A stretch of DNA of 64,000 bases from Acetatifactor sp. (GTDB taxonomy: Bacteria > Bacillota > Clostridia > Lachnospirales > Lachnospiraceae), in contig JAFLRM010000009.1 of NCBI GenBank assembly GCA_022511465.1, positions 1 to 64,000 on the forward strand. Reading direction: 5' to 3'. Of the stretch, positions 1-8,589 are shown piece after piece; the stretch's first letter is position 1; every line of letters starts with the position of its first letter. The notes beneath the pieces were generated by a model. It saw nothing but the letters and a program-made list of their open reading frames with translations. It had not been told where the DNA came from and ran no database searches. The position numbers and the translations under genes are program-made.

Positions 1-643
1 AGTAGTTCATCATGGAGAACATACCCTTCTTCATCTCGCCGCCGTACCAGGTGTTAACAATAACCTGCTCACGGCTGGTAATGTTGAAGGCAACGCAGGT
101 CTCGGAATTCAGGCCCAGCTCCTTATAGTTCTCAACCTTTGCCTTGGAAGCGTTGTATACGATGAAATCGGGCTCAAAGTCCTTAAGCTCATCCTCGGAA
201 GGCTGGATGAACATATTCTTGATAAAGTGAGCCTGCCATGCCACCTCAACGATGAAGCGCACTGCCATACGGGTGTCCTTGTTAGCGCCGCAGAATGCGT
301 CTACAACAAACAGTCTCTTGTTGGAGAGCTCCTTCTTAGCGATGTCCTTAACGACAGCCCATGCTTCCTCGGTCATGGGATGGTTGTCATTCTTGTACTC
401 GTCGGAAGTCCACCAAACGGTGTCCTTGGAATTTGCATCCATAACGATGTACTTATCTTTAGGGGAACGGCCGGTGTAGATACCGGTCATTACGTTAACG
501 GCACCCAGTTCACTGACTTGGCCCTTCTCATAGCCTTCCAGAGTAGACTTGGTCTCCTCCTCAAACAACATCTCGTAGGAAGGATTGTGTACGATCTCTG
601 TGGTGCCTTCGATGCCGTACTTGCTCAAATTGATCTCTGCCAT
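1..643 (-). CDS. pckA: Phosphoenolpyruvate carboxykinase (ATP), 5' part only
   Basis: This is the N-terminal 214 residues of ATP-dependent PEP carboxykinase, which interconverts oxaloacetate + ATP and PEP + CO2 + ADP in the cytosol. The frame was read from the sequence because the ORF track does not list it. It starts [18 protein letters not shown] and contains the family motif [11 protein letters not shown], followed by the [12 protein letters not shown] and [17 protein letters not shown] stretches. The gene runs off the left edge, so the kinase loops and C-terminal half (about 320 more residues in the family) are outside the window. The ATG at 641-643 is preceded by AGAGG at good spacing and by a strong promoter. 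In fermenting anaerobes the enzyme links glycolytic PEP to the C4 pool, which fits the oxaloacetate-type decarboxylase operon at 27.7-33 kb. Confidence 0.95.
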   Translation of the reverse strand, partial: MAEINLSKYGIEGTTEIVHNPSYEMLFEEETKSTLEGYEKGQVSELGAVNVMTGIYTGRSPKDKYIVMDANSKDTVWWTSDEYKNDNHPMTEEAWAVVKDIAKKELSNKRLFVVDAFCGANKDTRMAVRFIVEVAWQAHFIKNMFIQPSEDELKDFEPDFIVYNASKAKVENYKELGLNSETCVAFNITSREQVIVNTWYGGEMKKGMFSMMNY

Positions 644-696
644 CTACTTTTACCTCTTTTCTTAATATTTTGTTGAGTAACTTTTACATCCTTTGT

Positions 697-725
697 ATTA
701 TCTCAAAACTGGTAAAAAAAGTCAA
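697..725 (-). promoter_or_regulatory. Vegetative promoter of pckA
   Basis: On the minus strand, TTGACT (720-725) and GATAAT (697-702) are separated by exactly 17 bases. A TGA triplet precedes the -10 box (extended -10). The predicted transcript has a leader of about 50 nt before the pckA start. It is the only promoter-like sequence between the aminopeptidase and pckA. Confidence 0.75.
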
Positions 726-763
726 TAATGGGCGCAAAAATTCCTGGCTTGTTCATAAAGATT

Positions 764-2578
764 TTACAATTCGATGGTGCTGTCTGCGCGAGTCTCTTTT
801 CGCAGCCACTCCCGCTCCTCCTCGCTCAGATAAGGAGACAGCTTATCATAGACCTGCTTTTGATAGACCATAAGGAATGTATAATTTTCGACAGTCATAC
901 ACTTCTCGTCAATGGCCTCCAGATCAAAGGGCACCCACGTCAGATTCTCAAAGTGCATAAACTGTCCGTACTCGTTTTTGACATCGTTTTTCGCCACCAT
1001 CACGTTCTCCAGACGGATGCCATACTTTCCCTCCAGATAGACACCAGGCTCGTTGGTGATGTCCATACCCTCCTCCAGCACAGCCTCATTCTGTCCCGGG
1101 GCAAAGCGCCAGCGCATGTTCTGGGGACCCTCATGCACATTTAAGATATATCCCACCCCGTGTCCGGTGCCGCACTTGTAGTCCAGACCAATGTTCCACA
1201 AGGGCCTGCGGGCCAGAATATCCAGATTTCTGCCGGTGCAGCCGTGCAGCCAATGTGCCCTGGCAAGCTCCAGATTTGCGGTGGCAACCAGAGTATAGTG
1301 ATATTTCTCTTTGTCGGAAACAGGCCCCAGAACAATAGTCCTTGTCACGTCCGTGGTGCCGCCCAGATACTGCCCGCCGGAGTCCACAAGGAGCATTCCC
1401 TCCGGCTTCAGTACCGCACAGTTTTCAGGAGTGGCCTCATAGTGCATCATGGCAGCGTTCTCCTTGTAGGCCGCTATGGTCGGGAAGGACAGATCCAAAA
1501 ATTCCGGGATCTCCCTGCGCAGCTTTTCCAGATAGTCCGCCGCGGTGACCTCCGTGATCTCCTCCTTGCCGATATGCGTTTTAAGCCAGTAGATGAATTT
1601 TGTGACCGCCACACTGTCTTTTAGATAAATTTCCTCCATATGAGAGAGTTCCATGGGGTTTTTCACGGCTTTCAAGAGCTCTGTGGGGTTTCTGCCCTCC
1701 ACAAGTTTCCGGCCCTCCGCCAGAAGTCTATAGAGTCCGTAGCTGCACTGATGTACATCCACGAAAATCTTCCCTTCCGGGGGAAGCGCTTTTAGAAAGC
1801 CCGCAATCTCCCCGTACGACTTGACCTCTATGTCATGCTTCACAAAATATTTCTCCGCATCTATATCAAGCGCCCTGCCCTGAAGGAAAATCACCGCCTT
1901 TTCCTGCGTGATATAACCATAGGACATAGCTACCGGGTTACAGGCTACATCACAGCCACGAATGTTAAAAAGCCACATCAGGTCGTCCAACTTGGTGAGA
2001 AACAGACTGTCCGCCCCTTCCTTCTGCAGCTTTTCCCTGACTGCGGCAAGCTTCTCCTTCACATTCTTTCCTGTGATCTCATCGGGCAACACCGTGATCC
2101 TTCCCGCAGGAAAAGCCGGACGATCCTCCCAGATCTCCTCCGCCAAGTCCCGCTCGCACAAGAAGCGGATCTTTTTCTCCGAAAGTGCCTTCTCAAACCT
2201 TTGTCCCTCCTTAGCGGAGATTACTCTCCCGTCAAAGCCGAGGGTCTGCCCTTCTCCCATATGCTCCTGCAAAAACGCCTCGATGGTGGGCACGCCTTCA
2301 TCCTGCATCCGAAACAGGGTGACTGAAGTGCCTGCAAGTTCCCTCTCCGCCTGAATAAAATATCTTCCGTCCGTCCATAACCCGGCACCCTCCTGCCACA
2401 CAAGTAGCGTGCCGTTGGAGCCTGTGAAATTGCAGAAATACTCCCGCACCTTAAAATAATTACTCACGTACTCAGAATTGTGAAAATCTGCCGTTGGGAT
2501 CATGTAGAAATCAATTCCCCGCTTTGCCATCGTTTCGCGCAATTTCTGTAGTCGCTCCAGAATTATCTGATTTTCCAT
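764..2578 (-). CDS. Aminopeptidase P family (M24B) Xaa-Pro aminopeptidase
   Basis: Cytosolic metallopeptidase that removes an N-terminal residue preceding proline. At 604 residues it has the long three-domain form: two creatinase-like N-terminal domains (about 1-300) and a C-terminal pita-bread catalytic domain. The dinuclear metal ligands are visible: the two Asp in LLVDSGGQYLGGTTDVTRT, the His in GTGHGVGYILNVHEGP, and the two Glu in TNEPGVYLEGKYGIRLENV. The ORF track starts at a TTG (2599). The ATG at 2578 is preferred because AGAGAGGG lies just upstream and homologues begin near this point. It lies between deoC and pckA on the same strand but has no obvious functional link to them. The physiological substrate is unknown. 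Confidence 0.92.
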   Translation of the reverse strand: MENQIILERLQKLRETMAKRGIDFYMIPTADFHNSEYVSNYFKVREYFCNFTGSNGTLLVWQEGAGLWTDGRYFIQAERELAGTSVTLFRMQDEGVPTIEAFLQEHMGEGQTLGFDGRVISAKEGQRFEKALSEKKIRFLCERDLAEEIWEDRPAFPAGRITVLPDEITGKNVKEKLAAVREKLQKEGADSLFLTKLDDLMWLFNIRGCDVACNPVAMSYGYITQEKAVIFLQGRALDIDAEKYFVKHDIEVKSYGEIAGFLKALPPEGKIFVDVHQCSYGLYRLLAEGRKLVEGRNPTELLKAVKNPMELSHMEEIYLKDSVAVTKFIYWLKTHIGKEEITEVTAADYLEKLRREIPEFLDLSFPTIAAYKENAAMMHYEATPENCAVLKPEGMLLVDSGGQYLGGTTDVTRTIVLGPVSDKEKYHYTLVATANLELARAHWLHGCTGRNLDILARRPLWNIGLDYKCGTGHGVGYILNVHEGPQNMRWRFAPGQNEAVLEEGMDITNEPGVYLEGKYGIRLENVMVAKNDVKNEYGQFMHFENLTWVPFDLEAIDEKCMTVENYTFLMVYQKQVYDKLSPYLSEEEREWLRKETRADSTIEL

Positions 2579-2663
2579 TGTTGCCCTCTCTACCTTCAAT
2601 TATGATATCTCCCCAGAAGAACACAACATTTGCGTTTTCCGGAAATGACCTTATTTCTTGTCG

Positions 2664-3335
2664 CTAGTAGCCTTGTTCCTCTATAGTTTCCTGATTGACA
2701 AGTCCCACAGCTTTGGAAGTCCCAATCCTATCACACCCAAGCTCTATAAACATCTCCAGATCCTGAAGCGTGGATACTCCGCCTGCCGCCTTGATCTTCA
2801 CGTTCGGTCCAATAATCTTTCGAAAGAGCTCCACATCCTCCTTCGTGGCGCCGCCCGTTCCAAATCCTGTGGAAGTCTTGATATAGTCCGCCCCTGCAGC
2901 TGTCACCGCCCTGCACATGGCAATCTTCTCCTCCTCCGTCAGATAGCAAGTCTCGATGATCACTTTCAGAATATGTTTTCCACAGGCCACTTTCAGACGG
3001 CGGATCTCCTCCTCCACCTTGTCAAACAACCCGTTTTTTACATCGCTGATGTTCACCACCATGTCAATCTCATTGCAGCCGTCAGCCAGAGCCTGCTCCA
3101 CCTCCGCCACCTTGACCGCCGTCACACTGTAGCCCAGCGGAAACCCCACCACCGTGCAGATGTTGATCTTATCCCCGTAGGTATCGTGGATCCGTTTGAT
3201 ATAAGTGGGCGGCACACAGACGCTGGCTGTGTGATACTGCATCGCCTCCTCACAGAGCTTCTTAATATCTTCCCAGGTGGCAAAGGCCTTCAGCTGGGTG
3301 TGGTCCACCTTCTGTAACATTTCCTGTGTCGTCAT
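2664..3335 (-). CDS. deoC: Deoxyribose-phosphate aldolase
   Basis: Class I aldolase that splits 2-deoxyribose 5-phosphate into glyceraldehyde 3-phosphate and acetaldehyde in deoxynucleoside catabolism. The 223-residue length is normal. The Schiff-base lysine is in DYIKTSTGFGTGGAT, and the second conserved lysine is in VKIKAAGGVST. The phosphate-binding end (GTSKAVGLV) is intact. The ATG at 3335 has AGGAGG seven bases upstream. No other deo genes are in the window. A terminator sits directly upstream (3355-3385), so deoC is probably not cotranscribed with thrC, although readthrough cannot be excluded because I see no strong promoter in the short gap. Confidence 0.96.
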   Translation of the reverse strand: MTTQEMLQKVDHTQLKAFATWEDIKKLCEEAMQYHTASVCVPPTYIKRIHDTYGDKINICTVVGFPLGYSVTAVKVAEVEQALADGCNEIDMVVNISDVKNGLFDKVEEEIRRLKVACGKHILKVIIETCYLTEEEKIAMCRAVTAAGADYIKTSTGFGTGGATKEDVELFRKIIGPNVKIKAAGGVSTLQDLEMFIELGCDRIGTSKAVGLVNQETIEEQGY

Positions 3336-3354
3336 GTCAACTTCCTCCTTTTAA

Positions 3355-3385
3355 GAAAAAGGGAGCCATCCCAAGACTCCCTTTT
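3355..3385 (-). terminator. Rho-independent terminator after thrC
   Basis: AAAAGGGAG (3357-3365) pairs with CTCCCTTTT (3377-3385) around an 11-nt loop. On the minus strand the stem runs into a T tract. It lies between the thrC stop codon and the deoC ribosome binding site, so it most likely ends thrC transcription. Confidence 0.8.
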
Positions 3386-3400
3386 CCAATCTATCATATC

Positions 3401-4900
3401 CTATACTCCTAAAAAGCCTTTCACCGCATCTTTCATCTCATCCACCTCGCACTGGTGGTCATGTACCACAGGCGCGGTGCGGATCTCTTCGATAGCTCCC
3501 GGGATCTTCACATTGGCAAGCCCTGACAGTTCGTCCACCAATTCAAGATCGCTCATGGCATCATATTTTTTGTCAATGGCATTCATCACGCTTCTGGTGA
3601 ACTTGAAGGGACTCGCTGTGGAGGCGATCACTGTCTTGGTGGTGTCCCCGGTCTCCGCTATGTATTTCCGATAAACCGCAGATGCCACAGAAGTATGAGT
3701 GTCAAGCACATAACCGCACGCACGGTACAGTCTGGCAATCTCCTCAGCCGTCTCTTCCTCACTTGCAAAGTTTCCGTAGAAATCCTTAAGTTCTTCTCTC
3801 ATGCCGGCACTGATCTCATACCTTCCCTGACCGCCAAGCGACGCCATCAACTCCTTATTCTTGTCAGCATTATCCCCGGCAATATGATAGATCAGACGTT
3901 CCAGATTGCTGGAGATCAAAATATCCATGGAGGGAGAAGAAGTCAGTACAAACTCCCTGTTCCTGTCGTAGGTGCCGGTGCGGAAGAAGTCATACAGCAC
4001 CTTGTTCTCGTTGGAGGCGCAGATCAGCTTGTGGATAGGAAGTCCCATGTTCTTGGCATAAAATGCTGCTAGAATATTGCCGAAGTTTCCAGTGGGCACT
4101 ACCACATTGATCTTCTCACCTTCTGTAATCTTGCCCTCTTTCAAAAGCTGTGCATAGGCGTACACATAATAGCAAACCTGAGGTACCAGGCGTCCGATAT
4201 TGATGGAGTTGGCGGAGGAAAACTGAAATCCCTTTGCATCCAGCTCCTCTGCAAATTCCTTATCAGAGAATATCTTTTTTACACCGGTCTGGGCATCGTC
4301 AAAATTGCCGTGGATCCCCACTACAAAAGTGTTGTCGCCCTTCTGAGTCACCATCTGCTTCTCCTGAATGGGGCTGACGCCGTTCTTGGGATAAAATACA
4401 ATGATCCTTGTCCCCTCTACCCCTGCAAAACCGGCCAAAGCCGCCTTTCCGGTGTCCCCGGAAGTTGCCGTAAGGATCACTATCTCATTTTTTATCTGAT
4501 TCTTGCGCGCAGAAGTTATCAAAAGGTGTGGCAGGATGGACAGGGCCATATCCTTGAACGCAATGGTAGAACCGTGGAACAACTCCAGATAGTACGCGCC
4601 CTGAGCCTCCACAAGCGGAGCAATGACCTCTGTGTCAAACTTGCTGTCATACGCCTTATCGATACAACTTTTCAGTTCCTCCTCCGTAAGATCCGTAAGG
4701 AACAGCTTCATCACCTCATAGGCAACCTGCTTGTAATTCATGGCAGACAGTTCTGCCGGACTCTTGGTAAGCGCCGGAATATGATCCGGCACAAAGAGAC
4801 CGCCATCGTCCGACAAACCTTTTAATATAGCCTGGGACGCCGTCACCGGCTTCCCCTTACTTCTCGTACTGTTATATAATACTTCCGTAATATTCTCCAT
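3401..4900 (-). CDS. thrC: Threonine synthase
   Basis: PLP enzyme that converts O-phospho-L-homoserine to L-threonine and phosphate, the last step of threonine synthesis. The N-terminal region (VLYNSTRSKG) and the PLP lysine context (ELFHGSTIAFKDMALS) are those of the class II, roughly 500-residue enzymes. Further matches are ILTATSGDTGKAAL and the PTGNFGNILAA phosphate-binding loop. The ORF track opens at a GTG (4924). The ATG at 4900 is chosen because GGAGG sits six bases before it; this gives 499 residues. The gene stands alone: no hom or thrB is visible. A promoter lies just upstream and a terminator just downstream, so it is probably monocistronic. Confidence 0.96.
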   Translation of the reverse strand: MENITEVLYNSTRSKGKPVTASQAILKGLSDDGGLFVPDHIPALTKSPAELSAMNYKQVAYEVMKLFLTDLTEEELKSCIDKAYDSKFDTEVIAPLVEAQGAYYLELFHGSTIAFKDMALSILPHLLITSARKNQIKNEIVILTATSGDTGKAALAGFAGVEGTRIIVFYPKNGVSPIQEKQMVTQKGDNTFVVGIHGNFDDAQTGVKKIFSDKEFAEELDAKGFQFSSANSINIGRLVPQVCYYVYAYAQLLKEGKITEGEKINVVVPTGNFGNILAAFYAKNMGLPIHKLICASNENKVLYDFFRTGTYDRNREFVLTSSPSMDILISSNLERLIYHIAGDNADKNKELMASLGGQGRYEISAGMREELKDFYGNFASEEETAEEIARLYRACGYVLDTHTSVASAVYRKYIAETGDTTKTVIASTASPFKFTRSVMNAIDKKYDAMSDLELVDELSGLANVKIPGAIEEIRTAPVVHDHQCEVDEMKDAVKGFLGV

Positions 4901-4962
4901 TAGTGTCCTCCATTCCCGCCACACATAGGATCTTGTGTATCATAAATAAAAATCGTCGGTTC

Positions 4963-4991
4963 ATTATACTATACAATCATGAAAAATACAA
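4963..4991 (-). promoter_or_regulatory. Predicted promoter of thrC
   Basis: Minus-strand TTGTAT (4986-4991), 17 bases, TATAAT (4963-4968). The -10 box is perfect and the -35 box weak. No T-box or threonine-type attenuator fits in the roughly 60-nt leader, so regulation of thrC is not evident from this sequence. Confidence 0.6.
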
Positions 4992-4996
4992 TCTTT

Positions 4997-5647
4997 TTAG
5001 CGTGCTGACGTATAAAATTCATGGTTACCGTGCTGGAACAGATAGGTGAGATGTGTGTCAAACCACGACATTTTCGAGCCATTCGCATACCGCCTGGATG
5101 CAAAGTACAATGCACCCTCGGAAATATCTTCTCCCTCCAGTGCCCGCTGCACCGCCGCGACAGTCTCCTCGCTCACTGTCACTCGGTAAAACCGCCCGCT
5201 TCCCACCGGAGAAAACTGGTACGACCCATTTTTCTCCTGAAAGATCACCTCCCCCACCGTGTCCGGAAAGTGCTTGTCCTTCACTCTGTTGAGCACCACA
5301 TTCGCTACCAGAAGCTTACCGTCCTCGTCCTCGCTTCCGGCTTCCGCCTCCACAATACGGCAGAGAGCATCCATTTCCTCGTCCGTGAGCTCATACAGAG
5401 GCTCTTTCTCCAACACCTGATATCCCACTACACGCTGATCAGAGGCCGCTATAGCCGTGATCCCCAGCGCGCTGCGGGTCTTGTCCGCCTTCAGGGTCTC
5501 GTCCAACTTTAACTCGCTTGCCGGTGTCCGCATAGCTACCGCCATACGTGCAGTTCTAATCTCCGTCACACTGACAAAGCCACATAAAAACAATAGATTC
5601 ATGAGTACCAAGCACGCAAGCGCTCTCTTATACATTACTATTTTCAT
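4997..5647 (-). CDS. SleB-family cell-wall hydrolase
   Basis: Predicted exported peptidoglycan hydrolase (Hydrolase_2 / SleB catalytic domain), the family that includes spore-cortex lytic transglycosylases. Residues 1-28 form a signal/anchor segment (lysine/arginine start, then LACLVLMNLLFLCGFVSV). The catalytic domain covers about 85-216 and shows CRIVEAEAGSEDEDGKLLVANV with the presumed catalytic glutamate, then GSYQFSPVGSGRFY and ALYFASRRYANGS. It lacks the N-terminal peptidoglycan-binding domain of true SleB, so it may act in vegetative growth or sporulation rather than germination. ATG at 5647 with GGGAG upstream. Divergent from the AP2-type gene. Confidence 0.85.
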   Translation of the reverse strand: MKIVMYKRALACLVLMNLLFLCGFVSVTEIRTARMAVAMRTPASELKLDETLKADKTRSALGITAIAASDQRVVGYQVLEKEPLYELTDEEMDALCRIVEAEAGSEDEDGKLLVANVVLNRVKDKHFPDTVGEVIFQEKNGSYQFSPVGSGRFYRVTVSEETVAAVQRALEGEDISEGALYFASRRYANGSKMSWFDTHLTYLFQHGNHEFYTSAR

Positions 5648-5731
5648 CCTTTTCTCCCAATGATTTTGTACCCATCAAAAGATAAGCCCGATATAGTAAT
5701 GTATGAGGCTGTCCTAAAAAATATTTCTAAA

Positions 5732-5760
5732 TTGAATAAATTTTTGAAAAATGTTATACT
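5732..5760 (+). promoter_or_regulatory. Promoter of the AP2/HNH-like gene
   Basis: TTGAAT (5732-5737), 17 bases, TATACT (5755-5760), with a TGT extended -10. The start codon follows 29 bases later. The surrounding 60 bases are very A+T-rich compared with the flanking coding sequence. Confidence 0.7.
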
Positions 5761-5788
5761 AAAATGAAGTAAAAAAAGGAGAAAACTC

Positions 5789-6601
5789 ATGGACAGACCG
5801 GATCCAGGCAAGCAATATGCAGGCGTTTTTCCTGCCGTGAAGAAAAACGGGCAGGTCTATTTCCGTGCGTCCCTGACTTATCGCAGGAAGCACATCAGTC
5901 TCGGAAGCTTCCCTTCTCCCTTGGAGGCCCATCTGGCCTATTTGGAAGGGGGTCGTCTGCTCTCTGAAACGGAAATTTCTCTGCTCAGCTATCATTCTGA
6001 TTCCCCTCTCTCCTTTGAAAAGTGGGTGTGTCTCATCAATTTTCGAGATAATGGCATATATTTTGGCACCCCCATATACATGGGTCAGAAGCTCTTTTAT
6101 TATTATATCTCCCCCCGCCACATCCTGAAATTTGACCTGGATGATCTCTTCTACTATTCCTCCCACAAAATTATGCGGAGAGGAAATCATTACTTCGTTG
6201 CGGATTATGGAATGCAGGTAAATATCGCCTCCCGTCACGGCATCAAAAACTACGCGGTCTGTGGTGTAGATTACCGCTTTATCAATGGCGATAATACCGA
6301 CTTTCGCCGCGAAAATATAGAAATTCTGAACACCTACCACGGCGTCCGCAAGATCCAGAAAAAAGGGAAGACCCTATACACGGTCCGCATTCACGTGAAA
6401 GGTAACTACATCGTTGGCACCTACCTCACTGAACTGGAAGCTGCCATCGCATACAACAAAGCGATCGATCTACTCCGGGAAAAAGGCGTTCAAAAAAAAT
6501 ATACTCCCAACTATGTGGAGGGCATCTCTGCAAGCAAATATGCGGAAATCTATTCCTCCCTGGAAATCTCTCCAAAGATTCTAAACTTCCGCATATCTTG
6601 A
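5789..6601 (+). CDS. AP2 / degenerate HNH / AP2 DNA-binding protein
   Basis: A 270-residue protein I recognise only by its parts. Residues 9-57 resemble an AP2 DNA-binding domain (VYFRASLTYRRKHISLGSF then EAHLAYLEGGRLL). Residues 125-181 resemble the core of HNH homing endonucleases that carry AP2 domains (FINGDNTDFRRENIEILN). Residues 183-232 are a second AP2-like unit (YHGVRKIQ, then IVGTYLTELEAAIAYNKAI). In active HNH-AP2 nucleases the core reads DHINGN; here it is DYRFINGDN, so the catalytic histidine appears lost. This suggests a domesticated DNA-binding protein, possibly a transcription factor, rather than an active nuclease; that is inference. Start ATG has AAGGAGA seven bases upstream. 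The gene is single, with its own promoter, and flanked by minus-strand genes. Confidence 0.7.
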   Translation: MDRPDPGKQYAGVFPAVKKNGQVYFRASLTYRRKHISLGSFPSPLEAHLAYLEGGRLLSETEISLLSYHSDSPLSFEKWVCLINFRDNGIYFGTPIYMGQKLFYYYISPRHILKFDLDDLFYYSSHKIMRRGNHYFVADYGMQVNIASRHGIKNYAVCGVDYRFINGDNTDFRRENIEILNTYHGVRKIQKKGKTLYTVRIHVKGNYIVGTYLTELEAAIAYNKAIDLLREKGVQKKYTPNYVEGISASKYAEIYSSLEISPKILNFRIS

Positions 6602-6628
6602 CTTTCCTATCTCACATTCGCAACTATT

Positions 6629-7765
6629 CTATTTTTCCGAGTAGTCGATAAAGCTGATGTCCAGATTGGCATATCCCGCTATTCCGTCAATAATAGCGTC
6701 CTCTTTATACTGCCACATGGCGAAGCGGTAAGGGTAATCCGGAATATCCGACATCTGCGACAGCCACACATCGTAAGCCGTCAATTTTGACATGTCAATC
6801 TCCTTGATCAACCATTCTTTGTCGCCATAAAGCATCCCCACATATCCGGCATCTTGAATCGTGTCCAAAAAAACTTTGGCTATAGCAGTCTTCTCTGCCT
6901 TGCTCAGCGATTCAATCCTTGCGGTGTCGTTGGCAACCAGCTCCATATCAAAGGCGATCGGGTAATCGATCTGATAATCCCCAATATTCTCCAACACCAT
7001 GTTGGCCTCCTCTATGGCCTCCTCCCGCGTGATCGCCTGCGAAGAGAAATACAATCCTATCCGAAGTCCCGCGTCGCTGGCCCGCTTGATATTGTCGTAA
7101 TAGTAATCGTCCAAAACAAGCTGGCCGGTTCCATAGCCTCTGGCACCCACGCGGATCATTACAAAATCAACTCCCGCCTTTCTCAGTTTCACAAAGTCTA
7201 CATAGTCCTGATACTTAGAAATATCAACACCCACAAAGGACACCTGCTTGCCATCCACATAGTATTTCATCAGGTCTGATTGACACACCAGTCTGGTGAA
7301 GTCATAATCATGTTTGGGCAGATAAGGGCTGATCAAAACCCATTCCTCCGTGCCGTCCGCATACTGTACCAGCGTGTGCTTTCCGTCTGTGGAAGGATCA
7401 TTGGGAGCGGAAGATTCCGTTGCCTTGTTGGGGACATTGTTTTGAGAATGGCTGCTTTCCGCTGCCGAGTCCTCCTCCGATGTATCTATGGGATACTTGT
7501 CCCAAAAATCCAGATCCTTTGGTGACAGCACACCTCTCTTTGGCAACTCCTCCACTTCTACATTTTCGCTTCCCAACAGAAACGTGTCGTCCGTCACCAC
7601 TGTCTGTTGCTGCTGCTCCATATTGGTGCGCGGTCTCTCCCCTCGATCGTTCATCAACAGAACCACCACCAGTATCGCACCCACAAACAGGGTCACCGCC
7701 ACAATGGCGGAGACAAGTGTGGGGGTGATACCCGGTCGTTCTCCGTAATCATCCGGTAAACGCAC
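6629..7765 (-). CDS. Membrane-anchored GH25 muramidase
   Basis: Predicted type II membrane protein with an extracellular glycoside hydrolase family 25 (lysozyme) domain. One membrane segment lies at about 17-40 (TLVSAIVAVTLFVGAILVVVLL). A polar Ser/Glu-rich linker of roughly 120 residues follows, then the GH25 domain at about 175-378 with VGVDISKYQDYVDF, the catalytic DxE in YPIAFDMEL, and the C-terminal MWQYKEDAIIDGI. The start is GTG at 7765: AAGGAGG lies eight bases upstream and the nearby ATG is followed at once by a stop. It lies 12 bases after rnfB on the same strand, so it may be the last gene of the rnf transcript. It probably acts in cell-wall turnover. Confidence 0.9.
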   Translation of the reverse strand: MRLPDDYGERPGITPTLVSAIVAVTLFVGAILVVVLLMNDRGERPRTNMEQQQQTVVTDDTFLLGSENVEVEELPKRGVLSPKDLDFWDKYPIDTSEEDSAAESSHSQNNVPNKATESSAPNDPSTDGKHTLVQYADGTEEWVLISPYLPKHDYDFTRLVCQSDLMKYYVDGKQVSFVGVDISKYQDYVDFVKLRKAGVDFVMIRVGARGYGTGQLVLDDYYYDNIKRASDAGLRIGLYFSSQAITREEAIEEANMVLENIGDYQIDYPIAFDMELVANDTARIESLSKAEKTAIAKVFLDTIQDAGYVGMLYGDKEWLIKEIDMSKLTAYDVWLSQMSDIPDYPYRFAMWQYKEDAIIDGIAGYANLDISFIDYSEK

Positions 7766-7777
7766 TTACATTCCTCC

Positions 7778-8575
7778 TTATATTCTAACAATTACTTTTT
7801 TAGGACATTTTTCGGCACAGGCTCCACAGCCGATGCATCTCTCGTGATCGATCACCGCATGGAAATCAGTGACTGTCACCGCCTTTTGAGGGCAGTTCCT
7901 GACGCAGACCCCACAACCGATACATCCTGCCTGACAAGCTTTCATTGTCACAGGACCCTTGTCCGTAGAGCTGCACGCCACCACCTGTGTTGCCCGATAG
8001 GGAATCAGGGCAATTAAATGTTTTGGACAGTTCTCCACACACTTTCCACATGCCCTGCACTTCTCTTTATCCACTTTTGCCACACCGTTTTCCACGGTGA
8101 TTGCATCAAAAGGACATACCTGAACGCAGGTCCCAAAACCAAGACACCCACTATTACAGGACTTGGGACCACCATTTGGCACGAAACTCATCATCCGGCA
8201 GTCTTTCACACCATAATACTCATAATCCGAACTGGCCTTATCACAATCTCCCTGACAGTGAACATAGGCCACTTTCCGCTCGGTGACACCTGCGTCAACA
8301 CCCATGATCAGAGCCACTTTGTTTCCCACCGGCTCACCGCCCACAGGACAAGCGTTCACCGCGGCTTCACCCTTTGCGATAGCCGCCGCAAGACCGGAAC
8401 ACCCGGCGTAACCACAGCCGCCGCAATTATTGCCCGGAAGAGCCGCAAGAACAGCCTCTTCCCTCTCATCCACTTCCACCTTGAAGCAGAGCCCTGCCAC
8501 ACCGAGGAAGATCCCTACAAAGATGCCAACAATCCCAATTACAGCTGCCGCTGTAACAATCCCCGTTATACTCAT
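7778..8575 (-). CDS. rnfB: Rnf complex ferredoxin-type subunit RnfB
   Basis: Iron-sulfur subunit that accepts electrons from reduced ferredoxin for the Rnf complex. An N-terminal membrane anchor (1-30) is followed by the Fer4_CF motif GNNCGGCGYAGC...NACPVGG at about 48-78. Several ferredoxin-like CxxCxxCxxxCP clusters follow, including CRACGKCVENCPK, CIGCGVCVRNCPQ and CIGCGACAEKCPK. With 265 residues it is the long clostridial type with extra clusters. It is the last rnf gene in the order C-D-G-E-A-B. Confidence 0.96.
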   Translation of the reverse strand: MSITGIVTAAAVIGIVGIFVGIFLGVAGLCFKVEVDEREEAVLAALPGNNCGGCGYAGCSGLAAAIAKGEAAVNACPVGGEPVGNKVALIMGVDAGVTERKVAYVHCQGDCDKASSDYEYYGVKDCRMMSFVPNGGPKSCNSGCLGFGTCVQVCPFDAITVENGVAKVDKEKCRACGKCVENCPKHLIALIPYRATQVVACSSTDKGPVTMKACQAGCIGCGVCVRNCPQKAVTVTDFHAVIDHERCIGCGACAEKCPKKVIVRI

Positions 8576-8589
8576 AGGCGACCTCCCTT

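Noticed and set aside
4901-4996. T-box or amino-acid attenuator before thrC
   Set aside because: The leader is only about 60 nt and has no specifier stem, T-box sequence or antiterminator.
5759-6340. 193-codon minus-strand ORF opposite the AP2/HNH-like gene
   Set aside because: The plus-strand frame has AP2/HNH patterns, a promoter and a ribosome binding site; the opposite frame has none.
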